From Bradyrhizobium sp. SZCCT0231 (GTDB lineage: Bacteria > Pseudomonadota > Alphaproteobacteria > Rhizobiales > Xanthobacteraceae), in NCBI RefSeq assembly GCF_018130245.1, contig NZ_JAFCKP010000009.1:1-64000 (forward strand): a DNA stretch of 64,000 bases. Reading direction: 5' to 3'. The notes under the pieces are model-generated. The model ran no database searches, was not told the origin of the DNA, and worked only from the letters and a program-made list of their open reading frames with translations. The position numbers and the translations under genes were made by a program. The number at the start of each line of letters is the position of its first letter. Position 1 is the stretch's first letter. This document shows, one piece after another, positions 62,543 through 64,000 of the stretch.

Positions 62543-62959
62543 TTGAGCACTGATCAAGTGCATCCCACGGCCGATCCCTCTCAGGAAATCCGGCGCTCAC
62601 CATGGTTCGCCTATGTCTTGGCCGGCGTTACCCTGCTGGGCTGGTTCGGCGGGCGTTTCCTGATGTTTCTGTTGCCCGACGCGTCCTACTGGCTGCTCTT
62701 GATCGGTGCAATTGGCGCGATCGTCGCGATGATCTGGCTGATCGCCTGCGCCTTTCTGCCAATGCCTCGGGCCGCACCTGTTCTCCTCGCTGCTCTGGTG
62801 ATCATGATCCCACGGGGAATCTTCTCAAGCCGGAGTCTGAAGTCGCAAGAATGGAACAGGGCGTTCGACAAGGTTCGAGAGACTGAAGCGGCGATCTTGA
62901 GGTTTCATGGCGCCACACGGCTATCCGGCGATTTCTATCTCGCTAGTCTCTCATACTAG
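62543..62959 (+). CDS. Membrane protein with three segments
   Basis: The 138-residue product has hydrophobic segments near residues 20-40 (FAYVLAGVTLLGWFGGRFLM), 45-65 and 75-95, and a charged C-terminal half. It starts with TTG and has no strong ribosome site. The location in the array suggests an immunity or accessory protein. No family recognised. Confidence 0.5.
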   Translation: MSTDQVHPTADPSQEIRRSPWFAYVLAGVTLLGWFGGRFLMFLLPDASYWLLLIGAIGAIVAMIWLIACAFLPMPRAAPVLLAALVIMIPRGIFSSRSLKSQEWNRAFDKVRETEAAILRFHGATRLSGDFYLASLSY

Positions 62960-63138
62960 AGCGGCTTCCAAGGACATCCGGCCGGCGTTCCGTGAAGGCC
63001 GGTGACCATTACATCCTAGACTGCAAAACCGGCTCGGCCGGTTCTTGTCGAGTATCTCGCTGCACCGGAAGTTTAGATGCACGGACCTCTTACGTTTGGA
63101 CGACTGAGTGAAGCTGTTTAGGCCCAGGTGACGAGCCA

Positions 63139-64000
63139 CATGTCTATTCTTAACTTGAGAGGACTCGGCGTGATCGGCATTTTGCTCGCTCTGGCGAGCC
63201 TGCCAGCCTCGTCGCAAGAGGCCGAAACGAGAATCCTCGGCATCCATCTTGCCATGTCTCCCGAATTGTCGCTGTACGATCAGCATATCAATCAAGAAAT
63301 ATTGGATGCGCTTTTGCTCAATGCCCGCCGGCTTCCCGACGTCGCGCCGTGCGAATTGTCCCGGCCCTATCAAATCGACTACGTTTTTGGCGATTTCGCC
63401 GTGACTTTGCGGCACTTCAGTCCGGACATGCTTGTGAAATGTCTTCGTGGTGTGATCCGCTATGTCTTGCACGAAGACATAGCCGAGGTCGACTTTCTCG
63501 CGGCTCGCGCTTTACAGGCCCGGTTGGCACGAGAATATCTCACGCTTGACGCGAAAAACCCGCAACGAGCAGACCGAGTTGCGGAACGAATGGCGCTTCT
63601 CTCGATCTATCGAAAACATTCGCCGCTCCACCAGTTGCTTTCGGTTGATGCGAACGCAATAGCGATGCTCTCTTTCGATGAATTCTCTCTCTGGCTCGAG
63701 CGCAATCGCAAGGCGGGAAGATTTACCTTCCGCGGTCCAAAGAGGCTGCTGGAAGCACTCGATCTTCCCGTGCCCGACCCAATGGTCTTGCAGCCGATTA
63801 CCTCGCTGGCATCACCTCGGATGCCTGCTGGTGTCTTGGCCGTTAATAGCGAGCCTGTCGGGATTGCTGCGCTGATCGCGTTGTTTTTGGGGCATGACGA
63901 GACGCTTTCTATCGATGAGAAGGCGAAGCGGCGATTTGCCTGTAACCAAAATGAACCATCGAAGCTGGGGGACAGCTACGATGCTATCGCGAGCGCATCT
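63139..64000 (+). CDS. Exported protein, unknown function (runs off the window)
   Basis: An open frame of 287 codons from the ATG at 63139 continues past the window edge. It starts with a signal peptide (GVIGILLALASLPASSQEAE). The mature region is helix-rich with few cysteines (VAPCELS; VKCLRG; FACNQ). I do not recognise the family. GC is lower than in the portal genes. Similar placement to other immunity candidates, but the C-terminus is not visible. Confidence 0.6.

Noticed and set aside
1-64000. tRNA or rRNA genes and prophage attachment sites
   Set aside because: No tRNA-like cloverleaf, rRNA segment or flanking direct repeats of attachment length were recognised by reading; a dedicated search could still find one.

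Overview
The window looks like a chromosomal segment of a Bradyrhizobium-type alphaproteobacterium. The evidence is high GC, a GcrA-family protein, a phasin, an ABC/xanthine-dehydrogenase purine cluster, palindromic intergenic repeats of a kind common in that genus, and GTTC-N7-GTTC sites of the alphaproteobacterial LexA type. No rRNA, tRNA or CRISPR array was recognised. All identifications come from reading the sequence and from remembered family features; no database search was run.

Positions 0.7-15.4 kb hold a purine/ureide degradation locus. It has a DUF3830 protein, PuuE-type allantoinase, a fused UraD-UraH enzyme, an iron-sulfur/molybdenum fusion xanthine dehydrogenase with its FAD subunit, an 8-oxoguanine-deaminase-like amidohydrolase, a four-gene BMP-type nucleoside/purine ABC importer, a cytidine/guanine-type deaminase and an allantoate amidohydrolase-like hydrolase. 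Together they import purines, deaminate and oxidise them, and release the nitrogen. Positions 15.5-38.7 kb are core or housekeeping genes: DctA, a MoxR/CoxE-type pair, a quinone oxidoreductase, an S24-type repressor with its operators divergent from a GcrA-like gene, a phasin, a cytochrome c, an orphan TpsB-like outer-membrane protein, a FecR-domain protein, a CHASE2-PAS-GGDEF-EAL protein, an arginase and an Nramp-type transporter.

Positions 38.3-64 kb are accessory. A phage-derived backbone can be followed: small phage-type genes at 39.0-40.3 kb, a tiny membrane peptide and terminase-small-like gene at 44.6-45.0 kb, the terminase large subunit at 47.6 kb, the portal gene split into 52.1 kb and 59.1 kb halves, and a small gene at 60.8 kb. 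Cassettes lie in the junctions between these genes. Most cassettes pair a probable immunity gene with a probable effector. Immunity-like products are an Imm11/DUF1629-like protein, a tandem Ivy-like lysozyme inhibitor, exported proteins and small membrane proteins. A DUF4261 protein lies at the start of the region. Effectors carry muramidase, transglycosylase-like, LytM/M23 or unknown N-terminal domains, followed by a disordered linker with recurring R-R-L-R and FxxRFGxW motifs and one of two short C-terminal tails. Broken effector, immunity and portal fragments litter the array, as expected for repeated recombination.

Two regulatory motifs recur there. One is a set of LexA-like direct repeats placed between -35 and -10 elements upstream of several cassettes. 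The other is a six-copy promoter-then-terminator unit with an almost invariant 18-bp spacer, resembling the layout of Q-controlled late phage promoters. The working interpretation is a DNA-damage-inducible array of peptidoglycan-attacking effectors and immunities on a remodelled prophage chassis. The delivery route and function are inferred, not shown.
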